Source: CAYJAP01 sp964368425 (GTDB lineage Bacteria > Bacillota > Clostridia > Christensenellales > UBA1242). Taken from it: DNA of 29,057 nucleotides. This document shows positions 1-8,035 of the stretch, one piece after another; within the stretch, counting starts at the first letter, position 1, and every line of letters starts with the position of its first letter. The stretch spans positions 1 through 29,057 of the forward strand of contig CAYJAP010000006.1 of NCBI GenBank assembly GCA_964368425.1. The letters are read 5' to 3'. The notes under the pieces were generated by a model. That model worked only from the letters and a program-made list of their open reading frames with translations, was not told the DNA's origin and did no database searches. Made by a program: the position numbers and the translations under genes.

Positions 1-252
1 GTTCAAGAAGAAAAGAAAGAAGAAAAACCTGCCGTTAAGGAAGAGAAAAAAGTTGAAGAGAAAAAAGAAGTAAAGACACCAGCTAAGAAGCCGGCAGCAA
101 AAAAGAGCACAACAAAAACAACTGCTGCGAAAAAAGCTCCAGCGAAAAGTGCTGCTGCGAAAACTTCTACTACAAAGAAATCATCATCAAACGCTTCTAC
201 TGCAAAGAAAGCACCGGCTAAGAAAGCCCCTGCAAAAACAACTAAAAAATAA
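1..252 (+). CDS. 3' end of a gene with a Lys/Ala-rich tail, probably YajC
   Basis: The reading frame is open from the first base to a TAA at 250-252 and gives 83 residues of a protein that begins outside the window. The first part is Glu/Lys-rich. The rest is Lys/Ala/Pro/Ser/Thr-rich with repeated KKAPAK-type units, like the C-terminal tail of histone H1. No folded domain is visible. The next genes are a TIGR04086-type membrane protein, secD and secF. In Firmicutes the gene before these is normally yajC, the small membrane partner of SecDF, so I infer a YajC with a long basic tail. The tail alone does not prove it; other proteins also carry such tails. A terminator follows the stop. Confidence 0.6.
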   Translation, partial: VQEEKKEEKPAVKEEKKVEEKKEVKTPAKKPAAKKSTTKTTAAKKAPAKSAAAKTSTTKKSSSNASTAKKAPAKKAPAKTTKK

Positions 253-270
253 TAACTTACAAAAAAATAC

Positions 271-305
271 AAAAACAGCCAATATGATTGCGCTGTTTTT
301 TTCAT
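271..305 (+). terminator. Rho-independent terminator after the Lys/Ala-rich gene
   Basis: A perfect 9-bp stem, AAAAACAGC at 271-279 with GCTGTTTTT at 292-300, closes a 12-base loop. The run of T continues to 302. Confidence 0.8.
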
Positions 306-356
306 ATTTAATAAAGCTACTTTCATAAAGTATAAAAATGAATGAGGGAGATGTTT

Positions 357-752
357 ATGGATGCAGCTTTAACAAAGAAGGGAAGTGGGGTACTTGGACA
401 AGTTATAAAAGGGTTACTCGTGGCTTTATCTATCTCACTGGTGGGGATACTAGTTTTTGCTTTAATTATCAGGTTTACCGGAATAGATAACAACTTTATA
501 ATGCCTATTAATCAAGTGATAAAAGTAATAAGTATATTCTTCGGTGCTTGTATTTCTGTTAGAAGAGATAAAACGAGAGGACTTTACAAAGGGCTATTAA
601 TTGGCTTCATTTATACTATATTTTCTTTCCTACTATTTTCTGCACTTAGTGGAAGTATATCCTTTTCCGTCACAATTCTAAACGATTTGCTATTTGGAAG
701 TATCATCGGTGCACTCAGTGGAATTATCTGTGCTAACATAAGAAAAAGATAA
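357..752 (+). CDS. TIGR04086/YrzE-type four-helix membrane protein
   Basis: A small integral membrane protein of 131 residues with four hydrophobic segments at roughly residues 16-39, 50-67, 76-98 and 105-125. The end is basic (ANIRKR). Size, topology and position between the presumed yajC and secD match the TIGR04086 family, to which B. subtilis YrzE (next to yrbF/yajC) belongs. Its biochemical role is unknown; a link to protein export is inferred from context only. I chose ATG 357 because AGGGAG at 345-350 lies 6 bases upstream. The in-frame ATGs at 342 and 351 precede or abut that site. Terminators lie on both sides, so it may be transcribed alone, though no convincing promoter is seen. 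Confidence 0.75.
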   Translation: MDAALTKKGSGVLGQVIKGLLVALSISLVGILVFALIIRFTGIDNNFIMPINQVIKVISIFFGACISVRRDKTRGLYKGLLIGFIYTIFSFLLFSALSGSISFSVTILNDLLFGSIIGALSGIICANIRKR

Positions 753-782
753 TTTTACTACATAAAATTTCATAGTTTTTAT

Positions 783-818
783 AAAAGTACAAGTACAAAA
801 AAGCTTGTACTTTTTCGC
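783..818 (+). terminator. Rho-independent terminator after the TIGR04086 gene
   Basis: An 11-bp perfect stem, AAAAGTACAAG at 783-793 with CTTGTACTTTT at 804-814, has a 10-base loop and runs into a T-rich stretch to about 835. Confidence 0.85.
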
Positions 819-838
819 TTTTTTTATTTTGTTTTTGT

Positions 839-867
839 TTGACTTGGGTATTATTATAATATATAAT
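839..867 (+). promoter_or_regulatory. Sigma-A promoter of secD-secF
   Basis: TTGACT at 839-844 and TATAAT at 862-867 are separated by 17 bases. It sits just after the preceding terminator and 27 bases before the secD start. Confidence 0.8.
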
Positions 868-894
868 AAACACAGTTTCTAAGGGAGTAGCTAA

Positions 895-2166
895 ATGAAG
901 AAAAATAAGAAAGTTATTACAAATTTTGTTCTTATAGGTATCGCGGCTTTACTATGCATTTTATTGTCAGTTGTTCCGTTTATAGTACCAGGAACTTTTT
1001 ATAAGTTTAAAGGGTTTGCAAATGGTGTAAATCTTGGTAGAGATTTTGACGGTGGAGTAATCGCAATATACGAAAGCGAAACGCAGGTATCTAAAGATGA
1101 CTTTAATAAGTTTAAAAGCATCCTATCTAAAAAATCTAATATCGTTAAGCAGAGCGATAACAAATTAATCGTCGATATTGCTAACGCTAAAGACCCCGTA
1201 ACTGTACTGTCTTTTATAGGAAAAGACGGCTTTTTCGAGATAAAAACTGAGCAGAGCGACACTGCTGTTTCATCGATGGATTCTAAGCATATTGATACTG
1301 CAGAGTATCTATTGTACAACGACTCTGTTCACGGTATAAAAATAACTTTCACAGATGAAGGCTCTTCTATTCTGCAAGATATCACGTCATCCAGCGAGAC
1401 ATTATACTTCTATATGGGTGGCAAAACTTTCTCAGATTTACCAGGAGTACAAATTTCTGAACCTGTTACGACAGGAATGATGTTCTTGACCGGTAACATA
1501 ACGAGTAAATCACAAGGGCAGGATATAGCCAACAGATTGATGGCGGGTAAATACAGTAAAGATTATACTCTAGTGAATGCAAGTTCATATGAGTCTACCA
1601 TGCAAGAAGGGGCTATAATGGACAACGTGTTTTTAGCTATACAGATTGGTTATGCAATATTACTAGTTGCACTTATTGCATTCCTTTGCATTAGATACAG
1701 ACATCTTGGAATAATCGCTTCAGTATCCTTTATATTCTTCAGCACATTTATATTAGCAGCCATGTCAATAATTAGTTATATAGAGTTTAACACGGCCACA
1801 ATAATCGCTATGATTATAGGGTATGCGATAGCGATATTCTCTACAGTATTCTTATTCGAGTCTTTCCGTAAAGAGAATGAAAAAGGAAAGAAACTACCTT
1901 CAAGTATACGTTTTGGTTTCAAGGCAGCATATCCGGTCATACTAGATATTTCAATAGCTCTTGGCCTCTGTTTGATAGCTCCTCTGTTCTTCGCTGGCTC
2001 TGTATTATCTTCCTTTGCTCTGACATTAGTTCTGGCTCTCGTGGGCAACATCATCTGTACGCTAGGTATAACGTACGGCATGAGCAAAATGTATTTAAAA
2101 CTTAACAGCACCAAACCTGAAAAAGTAGGTTTTGCTAAAGGAGAAGTTGGGCATGAAAACGAATAG
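895..2166 (+). CDS. secD: Protein translocase subunit SecD
   Basis: A 423-residue SecD, an RND-family membrane protein that works with SecF to help exported proteins leave the SecYEG channel, driven by the ion gradient. There is one N-terminal membrane helix (about residues 9-31), then a large external domain with a GRDFDGG segment in place of the usual GLDLRGG, then a five-helix bundle from about residue 245 to 400. It is shorter than E. coli SecD (about 615), as is usual for Firmicutes. AGGGAG at 882-887 lies 7 bases before ATG 895. secF overlaps its end, so the two are probably translated as a coupled pair. Confidence 0.9.
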   Translation: MKKNKKVITNFVLIGIAALLCILLSVVPFIVPGTFYKFKGFANGVNLGRDFDGGVIAIYESETQVSKDDFNKFKSILSKKSNIVKQSDNKLIVDIANAKDPVTVLSFIGKDGFFEIKTEQSDTAVSSMDSKHIDTAEYLLYNDSVHGIKITFTDEGSSILQDITSSSETLYFYMGGKTFSDLPGVQISEPVTTGMMFLTGNITSKSQGQDIANRLMAGKYSKDYTLVNASSYESTMQEGAIMDNVFLAIQIGYAILLVALIAFLCIRYRHLGIIASVSFIFFSTFILAAMSIISYIEFNTATIIAMIIGYAIAIFSTVFLFESFRKENEKGKKLPSSIRFGFKAAYPVILDISIALGLCLIAPLFFAGSVLSSFALTLVLALVGNIICTLGITYGMSKMYLKLNSTKPEKVGFAKGEVGHENE

Positions 2167-3178
2167 TAAATGTAAGGGCTGTAAAATTTACAATAAGTTA
2201 GTCAACAGCAATATAAACTATAAGAAAAACTACTGGATATTCCTAACAATTCCTCTAGCACTGATACTAGTATCTTTGATTGTTTTCGCTTTCGTATCGT
2301 TTAATTTTACTTTTAACATAACTGGTGGAAAGGTTATTTCTATTGACTACGGTACTACAATGTCAGACGACAAATACGTGGAAAACGAAAAGATTGTTAA
2401 TAAAATTCTAGCTGATGCAGGGGTTAAGAAGTATACAATAGAAAGGGTAGGAGTAAGCGGAAATTATTCTTCGATTGTAAAGATTATTACCACAAGAATA
2501 ATAACAGTAGAAGATGCTACTATCGAAAAAGTTGCTGATCAAATCAGTGACGAATTTGAAGAAGGAAATCCTGGATTTGAGCTTATAAACACAACTTCTC
2601 AGGCGTTCGCTGGTGATGATGTCATGACGTATTTCATAATAGCATTTGCCGTATTACTAGTACTTTCTTTCGGCTATATTTGGTTCAGATATGGTATTAT
2701 CGCATCATTTGCGACGGTAATGGCGCTGATTTTCGGAGTAGCTATAACATGTGCTTTTGCAATCATAAGCCGAATTCCTACAGATGAATATTTCATAGTA
2801 ATTTTAATTGGAGTTGCAACTTTAATAACTTACTTCTTAGTATATAAGTTAAACATATTACAACAAAACGAGTTAAACGAAGAGAATAAAAGTGAAACAA
2901 ATAATTCGTTAATGAATATGACAAGAAAACAAACCATGAAATCAAATATGTTGGTGTATACTTCCTTCCTACTTATAATAGCAGTTCTGATGGTTTTCGG
3001 GGCTAACTCAATCAGATTTATTGTGTTACATCTATTCTTCTCACTTATAGCTTGTGCCTACGTAACTTCCTTTGTATTCCCAGCAATTTGGACATTACTA
3101 TACAACAGGAAAAACAATAAAATATTGATTGACAAACTAAAGAAAATAGAAGCAAGTAAAGACAACCAGAAAAAATAA
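2153..3178 (+). CDS. secF: Protein translocase subunit SecF
   Basis: A 341-residue SecF, the smaller RND partner of SecD. One N-terminal helix (about residues 26-48) is followed by the external domain, starting with a NITGGKVISIDYG segment corresponding to the FTGG motif of SecF, and then a helix bundle from about residue 155. ATG 2153 is chosen because AAAGGAG at 2137-2143 lies 9 bases upstream; an in-frame TTG at 2132 has no such site. The start lies inside the last codons of secD (14-base overlap), which suggests coupled translation. The N-terminus has two Cys (CKGC) before the first helix, a small oddity. A terminator follows. Confidence 0.9.
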   Translation: MKTNSKCKGCKIYNKLVNSNINYKKNYWIFLTIPLALILVSLIVFAFVSFNFTFNITGGKVISIDYGTTMSDDKYVENEKIVNKILADAGVKKYTIERVGVSGNYSSIVKIITTRIITVEDATIEKVADQISDEFEEGNPGFELINTTSQAFAGDDVMTYFIIAFAVLLVLSFGYIWFRYGIIASFATVMALIFGVAITCAFAIISRIPTDEYFIVILIGVATLITYFLVYKLNILQQNELNEENKSETNNSLMNMTRKQTMKSNMLVYTSFLLIIAVLMVFGANSIRFIVLHLFFSLIACAYVTSFVFPAIWTLLYNRKNNKILIDKLKKIEASKDNQKK

Positions 3179-3180
3179 AC

Positions 3181-3201
3181 AAAGCCCAACAGGGCTTTTT
3201 T
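3181..3201 (+). terminator. Rho-independent terminator after secF
   Basis: AAAGCCC at 3181-3187 pairs with GGGCTTT at 3192-3198 around an AACA loop, followed by T to 3201. Confidence 0.85.
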
Positions 3202-3218
3202 AAATACCAGAGGATAAC

Positions 3219-4631
3219 ATGAAACTAATCGTAGATAACGAAAAAAACTATTCCGAATTACTACTGATAATAGATCTATTTTTTAGCTCTAAACAGAGAG
3301 GTTTTTTATCGTTCGATATATCGCATTCCACTAAAATTATAAATAAAAGATTCGTAATAGTTATCGAAATCGACGGTAAGAAATATCAGTACAGTTATAT
3401 GTTACAACCTGAAATGTTCGAAAAGGGACATGGGTTACACAATAAATTTGTTAAACGTTATGGAAAGATTGCTTTGTATCGAGCTTTGTCTGAACACACA
3501 GGCAAGGACTTACCTTGGGGCAGCCTAACTGGTGTTCGTCCTTCAAAATTATTTTACGAGCTAATGAAGGAAGAAAATAGGGGTTATGCTGTACGAAAAT
3601 TTAAAGAGTTATATCGTGTAAGCGAGGAGAAAATAAATTTAGTAGCAAGTGTCGTCAAAAACCAATCAAAAAAATCTACGGGTGATAAAGACGCGCATTT
3701 ATATTTGCATATACCGTTTTGTCCGTCTCGCTGTACTTACTGCTCTTTTATATCTTACAGCTTGCCTCGACATCATGCCATGCTTTCAGATTACGTCGAT
3801 ACTTTGATAACAGAGTTGACAGTTACTCTTAAAAATATTGCCCGTAAAAAGTACAATATACGCTCAATATATATAGGTGGCGGAACGCCCACAATTCTAT
3901 CTTCCGAGCTACTAGATAAACTACTCTCTCATCTACATCTGCCGGTGGAAGAGTTCACTGTAGAAAGTGGCAGGGTTTCGACTATCAGCAAAGAAAAGAT
4001 TGATATTATGAAGAAGCACGGCGTCACACGTATATGTGTAAACCCTCAAACATTCAATAAAAAAGTTCTTCAACAGGTTAATAGGGAAGGATGCTCGAAG
4101 GATACAGAGGCTATCATTACGTACGCACAAAATAACGGATTACTCGTCAATATGGACTTGATTGCCGGGTTACCTGGGGAAACTCTTGCAAGCTTCAAAA
4201 GAAGTGTGTTAAAGACGTTATCTCTGCGTCCAGACAACATTACTATCCACACTCTATCGTTAAAAAATGCTAGCCAGCTTACTAGTGATAATTTCGTTTC
4301 AGATGATGAAAAAGTTGTAGAAAAAATGGTTTCGTGGGGATATAAAGAGTTGACGGAAAATAAGTACTTGCCTTACTACATGTACAAGCAAAAACATACA
4401 CTTTCTCATCTTGAGAATATTGGTTATTCTAAGAAGGGTAGTGAGTGTTTGTTTAACATCGACAGTATGGAAGAAAGTGCGACTATCATCGCAAACGGGG
4501 CGGGAGCGATAAGCAAACGGTTGTTTACAAAAGAGAGCCGGATAGAGCGAGCAGCTAACGTAAAAGATATTCCGCAATACTTGAATAATATAGAGGAAAT
4601 AGTTAAGAAAAAACTGCAATTATTTAAATAA
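3219..4631 (+). CDS. hemZ: HemZ-type radical SAM protein (coproporphyrinogen dehydrogenase family)
   Basis: A 470-residue radical SAM protein of the HemN/HemZ group. An N-terminal region of about 155 residues holds a PWGSLTGVRPSKL segment (99-111), a landmark of clostridial HemZ. The 4Fe-4S/SAM motif CPSRCTYC gives Cys168, Cys172 and Cys175, and GGGTPT (220-225) is the usual SAM-binding glycine motif. HemZ is annotated as oxygen-independent coproporphyrinogen III decarboxylation in heme synthesis. No other heme gene is present here, so the real substrate is unproven. ATG 3219 follows a weak AGAGGA at 3209-3214. It follows the secDF terminator closely and no separate promoter is obvious. No terminator is seen before the rpsO promoter. 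Confidence 0.8.
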   Translation: MKLIVDNEKNYSELLLIIDLFFSSKQRGFLSFDISHSTKIINKRFVIVIEIDGKKYQYSYMLQPEMFEKGHGLHNKFVKRYGKIALYRALSEHTGKDLPWGSLTGVRPSKLFYELMKEENRGYAVRKFKELYRVSEEKINLVASVVKNQSKKSTGDKDAHLYLHIPFCPSRCTYCSFISYSLPRHHAMLSDYVDTLITELTVTLKNIARKKYNIRSIYIGGGTPTILSSELLDKLLSHLHLPVEEFTVESGRVSTISKEKIDIMKKHGVTRICVNPQTFNKKVLQQVNREGCSKDTEAIITYAQNNGLLVNMDLIAGLPGETLASFKRSVLKTLSLRPDNITIHTLSLKNASQLTSDNFVSDDEKVVEKMVSWGYKELTENKYLPYYMYKQKHTLSHLENIGYSKKGSECLFNIDSMEESATIIANGAGAISKRLFTKESRIERAANVKDIPQYLNNIEEIVKKKLQLFK

Positions 4632-4647
4632 TCTTTCAAATATATCC

Positions 4648-4676
4648 TTTACTTAGAAAGTTATATGTGATATTAT
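4648..4676 (+). promoter_or_regulatory. Promoter of rpsO-pnp
   Basis: TTTACT at 4648-4653 and TATTAT at 4671-4676 are 17 bases apart, with TGA (extended -10) immediately before the -10 box. Transcription should begin near 4683, leaving a leader of about 80 bases. Confidence 0.7.
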
Positions 4677-4682
4677 CTAACA

Positions 4683-4761
4683 GTACCTAATACTAGGGGA
4701 TACGTCTACCTCGACGGTTTACTTGGTAATAGGCGGATTAAAGAAAAATAAGGAGGAAAAC
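4683..4761 (+). promoter_or_regulatory. rpsO leader, likely S15 autoregulatory RNA
   Basis: The leader folds into an outer helix, CCTAATACT at 4686-4694 with GGTAATAGG at 4725-4733 (one A-A mismatch), enclosing a small hairpin, CGTC 4703-4706 with GACG 4713-4716 around a 6-base loop. AGGAGG at 4751-4756 lies just downstream. S15 represses its own translation through structured leaders in several bacterial groups, so this is the natural candidate. That this RNA binds S15 is inferred. Confidence 0.55.
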
Positions 4762-5025
4762 ATGATCAATAAGGACAAGAAAACAGGCATTATATCTCAG
4801 TTCCAAAGAAAGGAAGGGGATACAGGTTCAGCTGAAGTTCAGATTGCTGTACTAACTGCAAGAATTAAAGAAATCACGGCACACTTAATAAGCAACAAAA
4901 ACGATAAACACTCTCGTCGTGGATTAATCGGACTTGTTTCTAAGAGAAAGAAATTATTGCGCTACTTAGAGAAAACTGACTTAGAAAAGTTTAGAAGTCT
5001 TAAGAAAGAATTAGAAATTAGATAG
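4762..5025 (+). CDS. rpsO: 30S ribosomal protein S15
   Basis: An 87-residue S15, which binds the central domain of 16S rRNA early in small-subunit assembly. The conserved core is present (GDTGSAEVQIAVLTARI, then DKHSRRGL and KRKKLLRYL). ATG 4762 follows AGGAGG at 4751-4756 by 5 bases. An in-frame ATG at 4723 would add 13 residues that S15 does not have and would lie inside the leader helix, so it is rejected. The gene is followed by a terminator-like hairpin and then pnp, the usual rpsO-pnp order. Confidence 0.97.
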   Translation: MINKDKKTGIISQFQRKEGDTGSAEVQIAVLTARIKEITAHLISNKNDKHSRRGLIGLVSKRKKLLRYLEKTDLEKFRSLKKELEIR

Positions 5026-5033
5026 TTAAATAT

Positions 5034-5056
5034 GGGGAAGTTACCTTCCCTTTTTA
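5034..5056 (+). terminator. Hairpin between rpsO and pnp
   Basis: GGGAAG at 5035-5040 pairs with CTTCCC at 5045-5050 around a 4-base loop, followed by TTTTT. pnp has no separate obvious promoter in the 50-base gap, so this probably acts as a partial terminator or processing site that lets some transcripts continue. Confidence 0.65.
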
Positions 5057-5075
5057 TCATTTATTAGGAGGACAA

Positions 5076-7160
5076 ATGAATACATTTAAAAAATTTGAAA
5101 CAGAGATTGGTGGAAAAACAGTAGTTGTTGAAACCGGCAAATATGCTTTCCAGAGCAATGGTAGTTGTGTTGTAAGATGCGGCGACACCGTTGTTATGGT
5201 GAACGTAACAATGGCAAAAGAACCTCGGGCAGGACAAGATTTCTTCCCATTAGGAGTGGATTTCGAGGAGAAGCTATACTCCGTTGGTAAAATCCCAGGC
5301 GGATTTAAAAAGAGAGAGGGTCGTCCAAGTGATCAGGCTATTTTAACAAGCAGACTAATAGACCGACCACTACGTCCATTATTCCCAAAAGGAATGTTTA
5401 ACGACGTTTCTATCGTTGCAACCGCTCTATCTGTAGATTACGACAATGCTCCAGAGCCACTTGCAATGTTCGCAAGCTCAGTAGCTTTGACACTATCAGA
5501 TATCCCTTTTGCTGGACCAACAGGAAGCTGTGACGTAGCACTTGTAGGTGGTAAATACATCATCAACCCAACAAGTGAACAGAAAGAAAAGAGTTCTATT
5601 GACCTAACGGTTTCTGGAACTAAAGATGCAATCTTGATGGTGGAAGCAGGGGCTAATATTGTATCTGAAGAAGAAATGCTAAAAGGAATTTTGTTTGCTC
5701 ACAAAGAGATCAAAAAACAAGTTGCATTCCAAGAAAAAATTGCTAAAGAATTAAAAATCAAAAAGGCTGACATCGCTTTTTATTCCGTTCCAGCAGAGAT
5801 TGAAAAGGACGTAAGAAAATACGCAACAAAGATAATGGAAGAGGTTATGTCACATTATGTTCGTAGCGAAAGACAAGAAGCTGAGGACAAGGCTGATGAG
5901 CAAATCTTTGCACATTTTGCAGAGAAATATCCTGATAACAAACGTGAAATTGCAGACAGTTTGTATCAGATTAAAAAAGAAGTTATGCGTGATAAAATCA
6001 TCAATAAAAGTATTCGTCCAGACGGTAGAAAGTTGGATGAGGTACGTCATATTTGGTGTGAAGTTGGCGTACTTCCTCGTGTTCATGGTTCAGGAGTGTT
6101 CACACGTGGTGAAACTCAAGCTTTGACAATCGTTACTTTAGGTATGCTAAGTGACGTGCAAAGGCTAGAGGGTATAGATGAAGAAGATGCTAAGAGATAC
6201 ATGCATCACTATAACATGCCTCCTTACTCAACGGGAGAAGCTAAGCAGTTAAGAAGTCCGGGCAGAAGAGAGATTGGACATGGTGCGTTGGCAGAACGTT
6301 CACTGTTACCAGTTCTTCCAAATGAAGAAGAGTTCCCTTACGCTATCAGAACAGTATCTGAGGTGCTAAGCAGTAACGGATCTACTAGCCAAGCTAGTGT
6401 TTGTGGTAGCACACTGTCTTTAATGGATGCAGGAGTTCCACTGAAAGCGCCTGTTGCTGGTATCGCTATGGGACTGATTAAAGATGAAAAGTCTAAGAAA
6501 GTTGCAGTGCTAACAGATATACAAGGATTAGAAGATTTCTTAGGGGATATGGACTTCAAAGTAGCTGGGACTAAAGAAGGTATCACAGCTATGCAGATGG
6601 ACATGAAAATCAAAGGTATCAGTGAGGAAGTTCTAAGAACGGCGTTAGAAAAAGCGCGTATTGGAAGACTACACATTCTTGGAAAGATGACCGATGTCAT
6701 CGATAAACCTCGTGCAGAAATGAGTCCTTACGCTACAAAAATTATTTCTTTCAGCATTAATCCTGACAAAATCAAAGATGTTATCGGCTCAGGTGGTAAG
6801 GTTATAAATAAAATAATCGACGAAACTGGCGTTAAGATTGATATTGAAGACGATGGACGGGTTATGATTGCTTCTACAAATGCAGAAATGAACCAAAAAG
6901 CTAAGACCATAATATTGGGTATTGTAGAAGAATTAGAGATTGGAAAGACATATTCAGGAGTAGTTGCTAGAATCATGCAGTTTGGTGCTTTCGTGGAAAT
7001 TGGTAACAAAGAAGGAATGATTCACATTTCTAAACTTGCAAAAGAAAGAGTACAGAAAGTTGAAGATATCGTTAATATCGGCGACCATGTTGAAGTGGAA
7101 GTTATCAAAATCGATGAGAAAGGAAGAGTTGATTTAAGACTTACAGCTAAGATGAATTAA
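5076..7160 (+). CDS. pnp: Polyribonucleotide nucleotidyltransferase (PNPase)
   Basis: A 694-residue PNPase, a trimeric 3'-5' phosphorolytic exoribonuclease that degrades mRNA and can add tails in reverse. Two RNase PH domains (about 1-215 and 300-540) are separated by a helical linker. The second holds the LPRVHGSGVFTRGETQ segment typical of the active core. A KH domain follows, with an IGSGGKVI loop, and then a C-terminal S1 domain (about residues 620-690). The length is normal for Firmicutes. AGGAGG at 5066-5071 lies 4 bases before ATG 5076. It follows rpsO as in most bacteria and is followed by a strong terminator. Confidence 0.97.
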   Translation: MNTFKKFETEIGGKTVVVETGKYAFQSNGSCVVRCGDTVVMVNVTMAKEPRAGQDFFPLGVDFEEKLYSVGKIPGGFKKREGRPSDQAILTSRLIDRPLRPLFPKGMFNDVSIVATALSVDYDNAPEPLAMFASSVALTLSDIPFAGPTGSCDVALVGGKYIINPTSEQKEKSSIDLTVSGTKDAILMVEAGANIVSEEEMLKGILFAHKEIKKQVAFQEKIAKELKIKKADIAFYSVPAEIEKDVRKYATKIMEEVMSHYVRSERQEAEDKADEQIFAHFAEKYPDNKREIADSLYQIKKEVMRDKIINKSIRPDGRKLDEVRHIWCEVGVLPRVHGSGVFTRGETQALTIVTLGMLSDVQRLEGIDEEDAKRYMHHYNMPPYSTGEAKQLRSPGRREIGHGALAERSLLPVLPNEEEFPYAIRTVSEVLSSNGSTSQASVCGSTLSLMDAGVPLKAPVAGIAMGLIKDEKSKKVAVLTDIQGLEDFLGDMDFKVAGTKEGITAMQMDMKIKGISEEVLRTALEKARIGRLHILGKMTDVIDKPRAEMSPYATKIISFSINPDKIKDVIGSGGKVINKIIDETGVKIDIEDDGRVMIASTNAEMNQKAKTIILGIVEELEIGKTYSGVVARIMQFGAFVEIGNKEGMIHISKLAKERVQKVEDIVNIGDHVEVEVIKIDEKGRVDLRLTAKMN

Positions 7161-7165
7161 TTAAG

Positions 7166-7191
7166 AAAGACTAGAAATAGTCTTTTTTTTT
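7166..7191 (+). terminator. Rho-independent terminator after pnp
   Basis: An 8-bp stem, AAAGACTA at 7166-7173 with TAGTCTTT at 7178-7185, has a GAAA loop and a run of nine T (7183-7191). Confidence 0.9.
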
Positions 7192-7244
7192 GTTGTCCAA
7201 TAAACTAAATATTTCCTGTTATCATATAACTTTTTATCCAATCA

Positions 7245-7250
7245 TATAAT
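7245..7250 (+). promoter_or_regulatory. Possible -10 box for the deacetylase-like gene
   Basis: TATAAT at 7245-7250 lies after the pnp terminator and 25 bases before the next start codon. No good -35 box is found at the right distance, so the call is weak. Confidence 0.35.
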
Positions 7251-7274
7251 TATACAGGTAGCAGGGAGTATCGT

Positions 7275-7979
7275 ATGCGTAAAAACGGATTTATACACGT
7301 AACTTCAAATGTCATTATAGTTGCAGTATTAGCACTTTTGGTCGTGATATGTTTCGATACACAGTCGCAGTACGTGTTTGGTAATACGTCTTCGGAAGCC
7401 ATATACCACGGAAACAAAAATTCCAACAAAGTCTCTTTGATGATAAACGTGTATTGGGGAACAGAATATCTTGACTCGATGCTCGCTACATTACAATCTT
7501 ATGACGTGAAATGTACCTTTTTCGTGGGTGGACAATGGGTAGAGAAAGAGCCAGAATACCTGCAGAAAATACATGCTGACGGACATGAAATAGCCAATCA
7601 TGGATACTTTCACAGGGACCATAAAAAACTGTCATACGATCAAAACTATGAGGAAATTTACAACACTCATCAGATAGTAAAAGCGAATATAAATATAGAT
7701 ATGAAGTTGTTCGCTCCTCCAAGCGGAGAGTACAATAAAACTACGTTGCAGGTAGCACAAACTCTAGGATACACAACAATTATGTGGAGTAAAGATACCA
7801 TAGATTGGCGGGATAAAGACGCTTCAGTGGTACTATCACGTGCTACAAAAAATGTTGGTGGAGGGGATTTAATACTAATGCATCCGACCGTACATACAGC
7901 CGAAGCATTACCCCAGATTCTACAGTACTATAAAACTAATAATTTACAAGCTTGTACGGTATCAGAAAACGTAAAATAA
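7275..7979 (+). CDS. ylxY: YlxY-type polysaccharide deacetylase homologue, probably inactive
   Basis: A 234-residue protein with an N-terminal membrane anchor or uncleaved signal (residues 12-28) and an external NodB-type deacetylase domain from about residue 52. The position after pnp and before an M16 peptidase matches B. subtilis pnpA-ylxY-mlpA. The family fold is clear: HGYFH (109-113) holds the two zinc-ligand histidines, followed by APPSGEYN (147-154), a MWSKDTIDW segment (170-178) and LILMHP (199-204). However, the first motif reads LMINVYWG, so Asn58 stands where active enzymes have the first catalytic Asp. Ala147 replaces the usual Arg of the RxPxG motif. It may bind peptidoglycan without deacetylating it. 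AGGGAG at 7263-7268 lies 6 bases before ATG 7275. Confidence 0.8.
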   Translation: MRKNGFIHVTSNVIIVAVLALLVVICFDTQSQYVFGNTSSEAIYHGNKNSNKVSLMINVYWGTEYLDSMLATLQSYDVKCTFFVGGQWVEKEPEYLQKIHADGHEIANHGYFHRDHKKLSYDQNYEEIYNTHQIVKANINIDMKLFAPPSGEYNKTTLQVAQTLGYTTIMWSKDTIDWRDKDASVVLSRATKNVGGGDLILMHPTVHTAEALPQILQYYKTNNLQACTVSENVK

Positions 7980-7995
7980 TGTTGAATTTTTAGAC

Positions 7996-8035
7996 ACACT
8001 CCTACACATACTAAATGTATATAGGAGTGTTTTTT
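7996..8035 (+). terminator. Terminator-like hairpin that contains the next gene's ribosome-binding site
   Basis: ACACTCCTA at 7996-8004 pairs with TAGGAGTGT at 8022-8030, with a second inner helix (ACAT 8006-8009 with ATGT 8015-8018). Together with the T run at 8030-8035 it looks like the ylxY terminator. The 3' arm also holds AGGAG (8023-8027), the only ribosome-binding site for the peptidase gene that starts at 8036. Confidence 0.75.

Noticed and set aside
3..326. Open frame on the minus strand of 107 codons rich in Phe/Ala/Val
   Set aside because: It is the antisense of the Lys/Ala-rich gene end and the terminator; its composition is the mirror of AAG/AAA/GCT codons.
342..356. Earlier ATGs (342, 351) for the TIGR04086 gene
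   Set aside because: The ribosome-binding site AGGGAG at 345-350 lies within or directly against them; it is correctly spaced only for ATG 357.
4723..4761. N-terminal extension of S15
   Set aside because: It lies in the structured leader and the strong AGGAGG points to ATG 4762, which gives the normal S15 N-terminus.
5850..6126. Overlapping frames on both strands inside pnp
   Set aside because: They are out-of-frame shadows of a well-conserved gene with no start signals of their own.
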